Below are positions 47,086-58,667 of a DNA stretch of 64,000 nucleotides, piece after piece (the first letter of the stretch is position 1; every line of letters begins with the position of its first letter). The translations under genes and the position numbers were made by a program. This DNA is from Piezodorus guildinii (Eukaryota; Arthropoda; Insecta; Hemiptera; Pentatomidae), in the NCBI GenBank assembly GCA_023052935.1, contig CM041293.1, positions 150,234,968 through 150,298,967 of the forward strand, given 5' to 3'. A model generated the notes under the pieces. The model searched no databases. It saw nothing but the letters and a program-made list of their open reading frames with translations, and was not told the DNA's origin.

Positions 47086-47512
47086 ATGAACCAATAAAAA
47101 TGCACAAAATAAAGAAAACAGTAAATTAATAGTAATGTATTACAGGGTTAGTTGTTTCTGTCGTATAGTAGAAATATAGTACCTTTTTGGAATGAAATGA
47201 AAGGAAAGGTTTATATCTGTTTACAGAGGATATAGTACCTTTTGAAAGGAAACGTTTTTATTACCTTTTGGAATGAAATGTGGATCAGTACCTTTTGGAA
47301 TGAAATGAAATTTTCAAATACGTTTTTAAGGATTTTTATGTTTTTTATATAAAATCTGATAACGGATCTAGATAAAACTAAAGCATTAGAATACAATTAT
47401 GTCAAAATATCAATTTCGAAAAAAATTTCCTATAGTACTTTTTGGAAATCAACGTTTCAATTCTCGACTCTTGATTTCAAGTTACATATTGTTGTTAAAT
47501 AAAAAAATTCAT

Positions 47513-47540
47513 GCTGTGCAAATACTTTTTTTGTCTACTG
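47513..47540. mobile_element. Solitary Tc1-like terminal inverted repeat
   Basis: TGCAAATACTTTTTTTGTCT followed by ACTG and TA matches the end of the Tc1-like element at 7170-9017. I found no partner end, so this may be a relic or the end of a small non-autonomous copy. Confidence 0.6.
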
Positions 47541-48134
47541 TAACAACGGTAAATCTCAGAGCCCAAACCCCTTTATGGGCTGTATTTCTGAAGAGTTATT
47601 TTGAGTAAATCAAGAGGAAAAACATATATCATGACTCCAAAACCATTCAGTAAAATCTTGGATGAATTTTAAAACTCTTATAGACGATTTAAAATAAAAA
47701 TAAAACTTCTTAAATAGAGAAGGGCGAGGAAGGAGAGGATTTGGCTATGGTGCTATCTTTATGCCTCGAAATCAGAGGCGGGAGGGCTGAGTGATATTCC
47801 ATACAAATGGTTTGCTATAAAACATTTGACGACCAGCGGAGCCAGATCCTCTGCTTAGGTATTTCCCCTTCCTCTTTTATGGCGAGGATCATTGATAAGG
47901 GCAGTCGTAAGGCTGCCTCGGGACCTAGATAAAGAAATAGAGGTAGGCTCTGAAGGTATGAACCAAATCCAGGCGTATCAATAGCATCTATTCCTATTAT
48001 ATTTACAGATATTTTTTATCACATCCTTATATTTTAAAATTTGTAATAAAAGACAGAATAGGATGTATGGGTGATGGTATTTATCCAACACCTTAAACAT
48101 GAAACATTTATTTTTAGTTTTTCATTTAAAAAAA

Positions 48135-49295
48135 AAAAAAAAATTACAACTGTTTTAAATCAATACAAGGCTATCGTCTTTTCAGCCGCCTCAGGGGATT
48201 ATCAGGAATAGATGGTATTGATAGTTTGCGGACGAGTGGGTTGGAATGGACGGATAATTAGGAATAAAAGGAAGTATATCTAGTTCGGGCTAGATCGTCG
48301 ACTAATGGGATATTTAGGTCTTTATGAATTATTTTATTATTGGTGACAAAGTAAGGGACATTTAGGATCTTTCGGAGGATTTTGGATTGCAAGGATTGAA
48401 TGGGGAAAGAATTGGACGGTTTGGTGGATCCCCATAACTCAACACCATATGTCCAAATAGGCCTAATGATGGTAATGTAAATTAATTTTTTGTGATGTGT
48501 GGAAAGTTTTGATCGTTTGTCCAGTAAGTATTGTAGTAAACGGTATGTACGAGCTGTTTCTTGTCGTTTCAGTCTAGTGTGAGGATTCTAAGTTAGACAT
48601 TTGTCTAGATGGAGTCCTTCGTAGCGGATCTGTTTAACTGGAACAAGCGGAATATAAGTATACTTTAGGGCAGGATGTTCATCTGAGGTGAGTGGAATAT
48701 TGCTAAAGGGTATAGTATAGGCGGACATAGGTTTTTGACGAAGAAGGGTAAAGGTAATTTAAATCAATAAAAGTAAATAGGATTAGAAAACATGGTAGTC
48801 CTGTGAAAAAAACTACCCATTGGTAGCATTCCAATGGTAGGAGGTCTCTTGGTCATCTTTTCTTAAGACAAATAAGCTATATTGAGTGGGCAGAGAGTTT
48901 TGAATAAAAAGTGGTATGTCTATCTCGTACCAAGTCTTCAACAAATGGGATATTTAGGTATTTATGGATGATTTTATTGGTAACAAAGTAAGGGGCATTG
49001 AGGATTTTACGAAGGGTTCTGAATATCAAGGATTAGATGCGAGAGGAATATGATGGTTTAGTAGACCCACATAGCTCAATGCCGTAGGTCTAAATAGGCC
49101 TGATAATGGTTATATAAATGAGTGTTTGTTGTAAAACGGGAGTTTTGAGCGTTTGTTGAGTACGTGTTGGAGTAATCTGTATTTACGAGCAGTTTCCTGA
49201 CGTTTCAGTCTAGTATGAGGATTCCATGTTAGGCATTTGTCGAGGTGGAGTTCTAAGTACCGGATCTGTTCAACAGGAGTAGGTAGAAAATAATT
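48135..49295 (-). mobile_element. Two adjacent LINE-B fragments in tandem
   Basis: Copy 1 (about 48168-48758) and copy 2 (about 48771-49295) both match the LINE-B ORF2 terminus, up to the VPVEQIRYLG region or slightly beyond. Copy 1 lacks the family 3' UTR right after its stop region. The string ttaaatcaata flanks copy 1 at 48155-48165 and 48759-48769. Copy 2 has its own 3' UTR. Both are broken by indels. Confidence 0.8.
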
Positions 49296-50262
49296 ATTGT
49301 ATAATACATAATGTATAAAAATGCTCCCATCTTCAAAATGAAAAATATTATTGAAAGTTTTAACAATGATTTAAAATTATTTTTTATTTTACATTTCCTG
49401 TTAAATATTTTCGTGGCAATACCTACCAAAAGTTGAGCTCAGAAATAAGTTTTACTTTCGCATTTCACCGTCTGTCGCTGATTTCGCTACACTTTTAAGC
49501 AGTAAGACAGTTTGGATAACTGAAAAATTGTTGGAAAAAAATTAAACTAACTACAGATGTATGTTTGATGGATAACTTTTGGTGGAGGAAATTACGATCA
49601 GAGTTAGCTCGCTTTTTGTTACACTAAGAAACAAGACGTCTACATTTAGTTTTAGCCTGACACAAAGAATGAAAGGAATTAGATTCCAGAGGCACGTTCG
49701 ATGGGTAATTTTATTGTTTTGCACTTTTGGCACGTCTGGCTTGAATTTCGCTACACTTTAGAACAAGACGACGTGCGGTTCTGTGTTTAGAGGATAAAAA
49801 ACTATTATTTAAAATTATTTCCAGGTGTACATTTCTCATCATCTCATTCATACAAAAATCTCATCATTTCAATATTGTTTATTAATTTATTAATATTACA
49901 TTTGCGTTTCGAAGATTTTATGCATCACCTTCAGAAATACTGGCCAGAAACTAATAACAATTTATTATTAGATTACATTTTCAACAATTAACAATAGCGA
50001 AAATCACAGTTCAATAATTCTCTATCACATTATAACAAATTTTAGTTTTTATAACTACTTAAAGAAATCCATATCTTCCAATATTGGTCAAAATCCCTTA
50101 AAATATCCTTATTTTTGTGTTAATAGTGGTCATTTGGTGATTTTAACCTGGCAAAAATTATAACAATTTTCTATTTAATCCATATTTTGTTAAAAAATTT
50201 ACCTAAAAAATGGAGTGGACTAAAGATTGAACATCACTTTCACTCTCCAACCAATATACTAA

Positions 50263-50264
<2 letters not shown>

Positions 50265-50332
<68 letters not shown>
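50265..50332. repeat. (AT)n microsatellite
   Basis: About 34 uninterrupted AT units in the long dpr intron. An apparent ORF over it is an artefact. Confidence 0.95.
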
Positions 50333-50335
<3 letters not shown>

Positions 50336-51227
50336 ACAACAGATATTTATAACAAAACTTTGGGTGAGGTCGTAAATTAAAAAAAATCTGTTTATCTGCC
50401 ATATAGGGCTTTTCTTTTAACCTAAATGTCTTTTTTTTTTTTCTTTTTTTTTTATTTCATTGATAACTTGAAACTATAGATCTCCCTGAAAATATCTCAT
50501 CTTAATTTATAAGTTATGTTATAGTATAATTTAAACAATCCAAAACCACAAGAAATTTAATGCGAAAAACAACACCTGATTTTGAAAAAGAAATAACTAT
50601 TAGAAAATATTAACTTGCAGTTTCTCAATGTATCGTACGACACGATATTTTTTAATTTAGGGTGCTACTGATATGGTTACATATTAAACAACTTTTAGGA
50701 GGAACAATACTTAAGAGTATCGAAATATCAGCCACTATAATATTTTTCATATTATTATATATTACTCATGTTTATTAAGGAAATATCATTTCGATCCAGT
50801 ACAATTATAAATAATGAACAAACTAATAACTTTTTATGTTATCATTTATTATAATATTAAATAAAATTTCGAATATCGTTGTCTCAAAAGAATACACCAA
50901 ACTTGAAGCTGTACAATTCGCTGAAAATAAAAAAAATAAATTGATATGTTGGGAAGTTCAGCTAATACGAAAAAAAAGGTCCTAAAATTTGAAAATATTT
51001 CCATGAATAAATTAAATATCTTATGTTAAATAAATAATTAACATTTGTATATTATTTGTATTCTTTGCTTAGACTTTAAAAATGTTTCAACCTTGAGTAA
51101 AGTTATATGCTTATCTCTATCAATATAAATTTCTTAGGAGACAGAGAGATATATAGATAAAAACATGAATAATTTATAACAAATAGGCAATGTCTGATAT
51201 AAATATTGGAGAAGGCGAAAGTAAAGC

Positions 51228-51310
51228 CATAGCTGTCAACGTCTGTTGGAGTTGCTTTAACTCAGGGTGTTGAGCAAGGGATCCTATTTTCTCCGCTTTT
51301 ATATTCTACT
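51228..51310 (+). mobile_element. Possible RT scrap
   Basis: Reads VGVALTQGVEQGILFSPLLY, resembling the GVxQGxxLSPLLF motif of LINE reverse transcriptases. No more can be aligned by eye. Confidence 0.35.
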
Positions 51311-51744
51311 TTTTTCCTTCGGTTTGGGTTATTCGCCTCATTCGCACAACAGAAGGAACCTTTACGGCTTACTCGCCGAACCAATCTCAAGATAAAATCT
51401 ATTCCCTTTTATTATGTTATCTATGCATCATGATATATGGTCCAAGTCATTCTGTTTAGATTCCATGTCTGAATAAAATATTAACATCTACTATTTAGCA
51501 TTTTTGTCCTTCGAGTAGTGGAGTACTTTTTTATATGAGTTCGCCAGATTAGGGGATATTACCTACATAAATTAAGTACGGGTTTCATCAATTTTAAAGT
51601 CTAAAAATAATTTACACAGACCATATTTTTAGCATATTATCAATTTTAAAATCGATTAATTTAATATTTTCTGATAAAACCGATATAGGGGTCAACTGTT
51701 TTTCACTGGCGAAACCCCTTTGTACTATCGATTTTAAGTTCGCG

Positions 51745-51840
51745 CAATCGCACAGGCTCTAGACCACCATTTTACGTCCCCTCCGAAGGACGGTATAACC
51801 GAGAATTGATTACTCCCTTAAATAAATTAAAACTTATTAA
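51745..51840 (-). mobile_element. SINE family 2, short fragment
   Basis: cgtcccctccgaaggacggt and the bases around it match the body of family 2. Both ends are lost. Confidence 0.7.
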
Positions 51841-52499
51841 ATCTTCATCGGTCATCGGTGTTCGACAGATTGCATAGCAGCCATATATGCAAAAAGTCGG
51901 ATGTTCGATACAGGCATAAGGCTCTGTCACAGTTTTTTCAACCAAATTCATATTTCTTTTCAATCCCTTTTGAATGTCTAAATAACCAAGGATTTTTTAA
52001 AATAGGAAAAAATGTCTGGTGCCAATTTCCGCGTATGAACCCGCGTTCTTGGGCATATTAAACATTGAAATCTGAGCTCATGTTTGTCTATCTTTGTTTT
52101 CTATAAAAATGGAGAATGATATAGGTTTCTAAAACCTTTATACCAGCTATGTATCATTTATTTATTCATTATTACTAACAACATGAATTATGATAGAATG
52201 ACTTTGGGCATATATTGTAACATTGATCTTCCTTTGCTGGACTTCATTCAGTATTGTTGTGTACAACTGCGTGAAGAAAAGACCCAGTGAAGGCAACCCT
52301 GGCGTGAAAGAACAAGTAATAGAAGTGGTCTCTGATTCAAAAACGTTTAAGTTTCCATGGTAAATTTCTGGTCGTGTGTCCGCCAGTAATGTTTGTATCT
52401 GTAGGACTCGGTCATTTATGACAATAAAAATTCAATAATAATAGTTTTGAAAAACTCGAATGGTGTAACTTCTATTATATTTTTATCTATTTGTTTCAG

Positions 52500-52611
52500 T
52501 TTCGCAAGCAGAGATACTTGGTAAAAGCGAATTGTACATCAAAAGTGGAAGCGATATCAGTCTTACATGTGTCGTCAGAGAAACTCCTGAACCACCATCC
52601 TTCATCTACTG
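52500..52611 (+). CDS. dpr: Dpr-family Ig receptor, exon for linker and start of Ig domain 2
   Basis: Second visible exon of the same gene, 25.8 kb downstream of the first. The acceptor is TTTGTTTCAG and the donor is GTAAGA. Joined in phase 1 to the previous exon it reads VSQAEILGKSELYIKSG, then DISLTCVV with the first Ig2 cysteine, and ends PPSFIYW, with the core tryptophan codon split 2+1 across the next intron. This matches the family's Ig1-Ig2 linker and the A to C strands of Ig2. A 267-bp palindrome begins 19 bp after the exon. I see no frameshift or stop. Confidence 0.93.
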
Positions 52612-52630
52612 GTAAGAATAATTTTATATA

Positions 52631-52897
52631 TACTGGAAGGAATTAGCCCGGGTGGCGGTCATTAAATGAAACAACTAAATAGTTTTCAACTATTTTATTG
52701 TTTGCCAACGTTTCGACCCCCTTTGTGGGTCATCATCAGGGCGCATGGTGGGAGAATGGAAACTGAGTTTCCATTCTCCCACCATGCGCCCTGATGATGA
52801 CCCACAAAGGGGGTCGAAACGTTGGCAAACAATAAAATAGTTGAAACTATTTAGTTGTTTCATTAATGACCGCCACCCGGGCTAATTCCTTCCAGTA
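52631..52897. repeat. Near-perfect 267-bp palindrome (foldback) beside a dpr exon
   Basis: Two arms of about 133 bp with only two single-base differences (extra a near 52665, extra t near 52685) and a one-base centre at about 52765 (ggaaact-g-agtttcc). Each arm has CTGATGA (52791-52797 on the plus strand), a hairpin GACCC/GGGTC (52799-52803 with 52811-52815), and GAAAC (52816-52820). These resemble the core of a hammerhead ribozyme. Inverted terminal repeats with hammerhead motifs are known from Penelope-like retroelements, so this may be a relic of one; no RT is present. Confidence 0.9.
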
Positions 52898-53103
52898 ATT
52901 CTCAACGGTCAACTAATTACATCCACAATTTTATATATAGTTTCATTTGGCAATATTTATGAAAAAAATCAATCAGAAACATATTATTCAATATTATTGC
53001 GGATAAATTTACAATAGCCACGCGACTCGTCCTAGCTTTGCACCGGTGCAATATAAATTTGACCTCATTTCTGTTTTAAAAAGTGTAGTTTTACAATTAA
53101 GAG

Positions 53104-54000
53104 AGTCCGGTATCTTGGCTTACTACTAGACAAAAAGACTGACGTGGAACCCACATACAAGACTTAAAAGAAAAGAACTCAATCGACGATTCGGACAGTT
53201 ATACAGACTATTAAACAGAAAATCTGAACTTACAGTTGACAACAAATAATTAATTTATAAGACAATACTGAAGCCCATCTGGACCTACGGACTTGAACTG
53301 TGGGGGACAGCTAAACGTTCTAACATCTAACGCATTCAATCCAAAGTCCTCCGAATAATAGTAAATGCTCCTTATTATGTGTCCAATTATACCTTGCACC
53401 ACGACCTTAATGTTCCATTTATTTCAGACCTAATTCCATCCAAATTTTCCAAATTCCATCAGAACCTCATTCATCATCCTAATCCTCTAGCACGATCCCT
53501 ATCCAGCTCCACTCATCGATACAACCCACCTAGAAGGTTGAAACGGCAGTGGCCCCTAGATATATTGTAAATATGTATGCTAGAATTCTGACACTGGTCA
53601 GATTCTCCTCTCAAGTGCGGTTGATTGTGGCTATGGCGCCCTCGCTTAGCTTCCACTGGCTCTCACCAGTGATGCGGCTGAGAGGGAGGCGCTGGGATCC
53701 TTTGGACTCAAGTGGGGGGACAAGCCCCGTCCGGTGTTCCCTAGCTGTGTGCAAATATTGTACATACGTATGAATGTGACATTTTTTGTTTTTTGTTTAT
53801 TTATTTATTAACTTCATTTATTTGTATTTATTTTATCTACAAATTTTGTTATTGTATACGTTTATTTAGTTTAGTTTCATTTTATGTAATTTGACATTTC
53901 CTTTGTTTATATTGTAAATATTGTATGAATGGGATCCTTTAACAATATTATTATTGTCCAGTGTGACAAACTGTAATACATATGAATAAATAAATAAATA
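53104..54000 (+). mobile_element. LINE-A copy, 5'-truncated
   Basis: An 897-bp fragment with a 13-bp direct repeat, ttacaattaagag, at 53091-53103 and 54001-54013. It starts inside ORF2 at the VRYLGFLLDK region. It has several frameshifts and stops, ends in a readable RRLKRQWPLDIL terminus at about 53570, and continues with the family 3' UTR and a (taaa)n tail. It lies in the sense direction in the dpr intron. Confidence 0.9.
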
Positions 54001-54044
54001 TTACAATTAAGAGTTTATCACTTCGAGATTATGATTTCGTCGTA

Positions 54045-54320
54045 TTTTTTTTTTTTATTCATTTGCTTATCCGCCTCTACCCTTAAGGGTCATTGTCGTG
54101 ATAGAAATATTTATATTCGATGATAGAATCCTGTTATTTTTATGAATTATTTTAGAATGGTTATATTTTTTTTTCTCATCTTCAAGTATTTCTATAACGG
54201 ATTTCTTTAGGTCGACTTTTTTCCTCGATTGGTCGAAAAGCGGGCACTTGATTAGTAAGTGTGGCACGATTAGAGGGATATTTTTGCATTTTTCGCAAGT
54301 TCCATGGTCTTAAAAGGTAG
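54045..54320 (-). mobile_element. I-group-like LINE, C-terminal zinc-knuckle remnant
   Basis: The minus strand reads TCEKCKNIPLIVPHLLIKCP followed by LFDQSRKKV, a CxxC...HxxxxC pattern as in the fragment at 60225-60590. It ends in a T-run on the plus strand at about 54045. Confidence 0.65.
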
Positions 54321-54346
54321 CCTCTGTTATTTTAGTTATAAATTAT

Positions 54347-54945
54347 AAAAATCTGGTGCGGGCAACACACGACTAGCTTCCAACGGTATATCATACATGT
54401 ATATTAATGTTCTTATGTTCAAAAACGAAAAATTGCGAGAAAAAAAATATTTTTTCTCTTTTCTCCTTTAGTTGGTATCGAATTCATTCAATTTATATAT
54501 TTACCTGTTTTTCATCAGTGGTAACAAGATAATATAGTTATTTTTATAGAATCAACAAAATTAAAATATCGGCATTTAAGCCCTGTCAGACCATTTTAAT
54601 CCGCATGAAACCTAAATAATATTAAAGCCTATTAAATTTTACATCGATATAGCGAGTTTAATCAAAATCGTCGGAACCATTTTCGAGAAAATCGAAAAAA
54701 GGTGAAATATGCATGGTATAAAGTGGCTCTTCTGGGAAGCTCATTTTGATGAAAAAGGTTTTGTAACGTCTCTGGCGTATATTTGTCTTAAATATGAAAT
54801 TTCAGTTTCATAGGACTTACCGTTTCTGCCCGAGAGTTGCCACACGCACACTCACACAGACACACACACACGCCTTTTTGTGGGACTTGGTTATTTGGAC
54901 TCAGAGGACCCTAAAATGTGTATTTCCGTTGAAAACTCAACGTTT
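54347..54945 (-). repeat. Family X repeat, internally deleted
   Basis: The terminus aaatctggtgcgggcaacac is fused to the body at cgactagcttccaacggt. The CA stretch is at 54842-54870, and the outer end is cut off near 54945. Confidence 0.82.
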
Positions 54946-55502
54946 CATATTTTCATAAGTTTATGCTTTTATAGCAACTTTTGTGGCTTTTTTTATTGCA
55001 TATTAACGTTTCTAAAATATTGTGCATTCGAATGGCATATTATTCGTTTATATTACTTTTCATAAGGAAGGGATAATTTTTTGATCACTCGATGACAGGA
55101 AATTACTTTTTTCCTTCCAAAGAAGCACTTAATTGCTATTTATTTTACTTATAAACCTTCAGAAAATAATGCTCTAAATTATAGTGAAAACCGTATCAAA
55201 ATCCATCTCGAATTTTAGAAGGAGTTCGCGAAAACCAAGAACCGTGATATCATTTTATACAGAGAGAGATTAGTGGCATGCCTGGTAGGTGACAGCTTTT
55301 ATTCAATAAGCTATTCATTCCTTCCCAAGCCTGCACAGTCAATATGAACAATTTCATGTAGCTATAAAAGCAAGATTGAATCCATAAGTATTTTAAAGAA
55401 TCTTGGTCAACAAGATACTTTGTAACATGTAATTGGTACTTGCACCACAATATGTATTAACATTCTGAGCCTTGTGGCCACCGAAAAATTATTTTAAAAT
55501 AA

Positions 55503-56240
55503 GAATTTCCTCAAGGCAGTATCCTTGGACCAATTCTTTAACCAGTGTTCCTTTCTACCTATGCTCATGATACTTGTCTGTTATCAGTCGATCCAACTAT
55601 TGCCTCTCAAACCCTCCAATCCTACATCAAGACCTTGAGTATGGTGTCAGAATTGGCGAATGAAAATAAATTCCGACAAATCTCACCAAACAACCCTTAA
55701 CCTTTGTCGTAAACCTATACCTGCCTTTATATTCCGCTTGTTCCAGTTAAACAGATCCGCTACTAGGGCTTTTACTTGACAAACGTTTAACATGGAATCC
55801 GCACACTAGATGAAAAGACAAAAAAACTGTTCGCCGCTTTCGATTACTTCAGCACTTATTAGACAGACGCTCTAACTACAAAAAACTCATCTACATGACC
55901 ATCATAAGACCTATCTGGACTTACGGAGTTGAGCTTTGGGGCTCTACTAAACCATCAAATTCTTGCCGTTTTCAATCCTTACAATCCAAAATCCTTCGAA
56001 AAATCCTCAATGCTCCTTACTTTGTCCCGAAAAAGCTCACCCATAAAGACCATAATATTCCTTATGAATCTGATTTGGCCCTAACCAGGTATCAATCCTT
56101 CCATGACAAACTCCACTCCCACTCTAACCCACTAGATTCAATTCTAGCTTCCTCTTCCATTCCTGACAATCCTGCGAGGCATCTGAAAAGAAGATGGCCT
56201 CAAGACCTTCAGTTATAAGTACCAATAAAAAAAAATAAAT
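55503..56240 (+). mobile_element. LINE-B copy, 5'-truncated, degraded
   Basis: Begins at the PQGSILGPIL motif and has several small deletions. It then has an open stretch (55895-56218) from IIRPIWTYGVELWGSTKPSN to LKRRWPQDLQL. It ends abruptly just after the stop in an A-rich tail, without the usual 3' UTR. Confidence 0.85.
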
Positions 56241-57187
56241 GACAATCTATCTAATTTCCAGAATACATTAAATTCAAACTGTTTATTTGCAATTAATTAC
56301 TATTGTTTTGAAAACCCAAGGCTTTTTGTTGAGAAACTTTAACTAATATTTATATGATATCATTGCTTACTTAGATCCTTTTTCAAGGTCATTCCACTAG
56401 CGGATCTCCGAGGGGAGTGAATGGTTAATGTTGGAAGGGTGGAATGGGAGATCACCGTGAAAAAAATAAATAGATAATGGAATAATGATCTAAAACATGT
56501 ATTATATACATATTAGTATGAATACTCCAGATACTGTTAGATGATAAGACTGTATTAAAATTAAGTAACTAAAATTAAGAAGCACGTTAAAGCTTCCATC
56601 ATCCATTTAAAAAATTTCTCCCACCCCCTTAAAAAGCTAAAGTTTCTCACCTCCTCTCCCCTCTCTGCATAAAATACTTACATAATTAATACCGCCTAAG
56701 TTTATTTTCTTTTGCTAAGTTTAAAACCATGGACCCCTTTTGGTGAGTAAGAAGAGCCACCCTCTACCTCCGAAGGGACTTTAGCCCAAGACACCTTTGC
56801 ACATACCTGAACCTCTACTTCAAACACCTTACCTACAAGAAGTATTTGGACATAATGGGTACTAAGTGATCCATATGTCCCTCAATTTGATCTCTGCCGC
56901 CTTTCCTCCATCCCCTCTACTATTCCTTCATATATATGTACCCCCCAAATCCTAGGGCCGGGGCACTCCGGTCAAGATGTTATTACTGTAAAGGTGTAAT
57001 ATATTATATTATTAAGAAGTTTCTGTTTACATATTGAATAAATATACGAAGTTTATACAAATGTGTTATTTGTTAACTCATGATAAAAAGGAGTGCTATT
57101 TACTACGATTTCCACACAAATTTTTTCTATATTGTTTCTATTTCCATGTTGACGTTAGCATTTCAAGAAATGCATTTGGGATTTTGG

Positions 57188-57500
57188 TTACAGATGGAGT
57201 AACGATAGTTCGTTTAATTTCCTCTGGATTCTCAATACGGCTTTTGTATCCTGTGTCTCACAGTCCTTCCATCTGAGTCTCGTACTCGTAGCTCGGTATA
57301 GGTTTTCCACTAGGAGACGTTTTGGGATTTCTTCTCCACTCATTCTGGCAACATGGCCAGCCCAGAGAAGTCGCTTTTCTATGTTAATAATATTGGCCTT
57401 CATATAAAGCTCATACAGTTCTCCTTTTTTCCTTCTCCGGCAGTTGTCACCATGCCTGACTGGTCCAAATATTCTTCGAAGGATTGTTTTAAAGTGTTCT
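57188..57500 (-). mobile_element. RTE-like LINE, C-terminal remnant
   Basis: The minus strand reads LRRIFGPVRHGDNCRRRKKG, then NIEKRLLWAGHVARMSGEEI, PKRLL and LRWKDCETQDTKAVL. The RLxWAGHVxRM and RxRWKDC strings are hallmarks of the C-terminus of RTE-type LINE proteins. It is open but truncated on both sides. Confidence 0.75.
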
Positions 57501-57723
57501 TATTCCATAAATTTTTAGTATACTTTTTTTTTTTTTTTTTTTTTTTGCTCATATGGTTAATTATTTAGAAATATCTATATTTTAGTGTTAATGATTAGTA
57601 ATTATTGTATTAAGTGCATGTTACATGAAGCAAATTCTAAAACTTTATCTCCATTTCTTTTCTCATTTCATTTGTAAATGGTTTAAATTCAATTAAGAGC
57701 TGAATATTATTAATATCGATATT

Positions 57724-58000
57724 ATAATTGTTTGTTTATTTATTTAACGTCACTTTATGCTACTATGGCTAATCGGACGATGCTACAGTGGAATTCCTAA
57801 ATTTTGCCGATCAAGGTTTTATTAGGATAGGAATTTTTAACGAGTACCTGACATCGTACACCTTTTAACGTCCCCTCCGAAGGAAGGAATAACTAATGAT
57901 TTTTTACTCCCATTAAAAAATCCTAGGACACCTAGGGTTTGAACCCGTGACCTTTGGCATAGGAGGCTGTAATGCTAGCCACCAAGCTACAAGTGATCCC
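57724..58000 (-). mobile_element. tRNA-derived SINE (family 2), full length
   Basis: Minus-strand SINE of 277 bp flanked by atcgatatt at 57715-57723 and 58001-58009. The head has A box TAGCTTGGTGGC and B box GGTTCAAACCC. The 3' end is an (AAAT)-like tail. The body string ggggacgttaaaaggtg recurs in the copies at 32037, 51745 and 62840. Confidence 0.88.
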
Positions 58001-58667
58001 ATCGATATTTTATTTTCAATGTGACATCGGTACGATAATGTTGATCGATATCGATATTCCTTTCCTAATTTCAGCAGCATAAATGAAAACTTTAAACTAA
58101 AGGTGCCCGCCTAGTTGAAACCATTGCTGAACGCTTCATGTAGCGATAATTTATCGCTAAAAAAACAAAAACATGCATTCTAATGGGAAAGTCCGCATAT
58201 TTGTGCACTTCAGCTTTAGACATCGAGCAAAGAGTTCAGAATGTTACATTTTGTCACGCTTCATGAAGGGAGTTGAGGATTAATGCCATAGTTTCTTGAG
58301 ATATTACGTGAAATATGAGCTACTAATTAGTGTTTCTATTATTATACTATTCTATTATTACGATAAAGCATCTATCCTATTTAATAAGTAAATGTACATT
58401 ATTAGCAATTATAATTAAATTGATATTATGTATATTAACGGATTATAGTTTAAGAGACAAAATAAAAGGTGTTTGCTACCCCAATAAACCTAAAATTCAT
58501 TGTGAGTTTATTAAAAAAGGTGGTAAGGGAAAATAATGGAATAAAAATGAGACGTGCGGCGGCTATTCATTGCTTGAAGCTCTCTTTGCTACATCCAATG
58601 AATCTCCCCGTGCATCGATGCTCCACTATGCGGTCGGCCTAAGTACTCTTTTCGCCTTCTGTTTCTA

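Larger units (their letters stand above)
26717..52499 (+). other. dpr intron, 25.8 kb
   Basis: Runs from GTAAGT to TTTGTTTCAG. About half of its length can be assigned to the mobile elements listed. In the unassigned stretches 27741-28499, 30712-31734, 33177-33613, 33758-34237, 35606-35999, 38608-39084, 39451-40729, 41529-42357, 47086-48134 and 49296-51227 I see no gene. Confidence 0.85.

Noticed and set aside
50187..50375. Open frame with Tyr-Ile repeats
   Set aside because: Translation of the (AT)n microsatellite.
57920..58000. tRNA-like sequence on the minus strand
   Set aside because: Again the head of a SINE flanked by a direct repeat.
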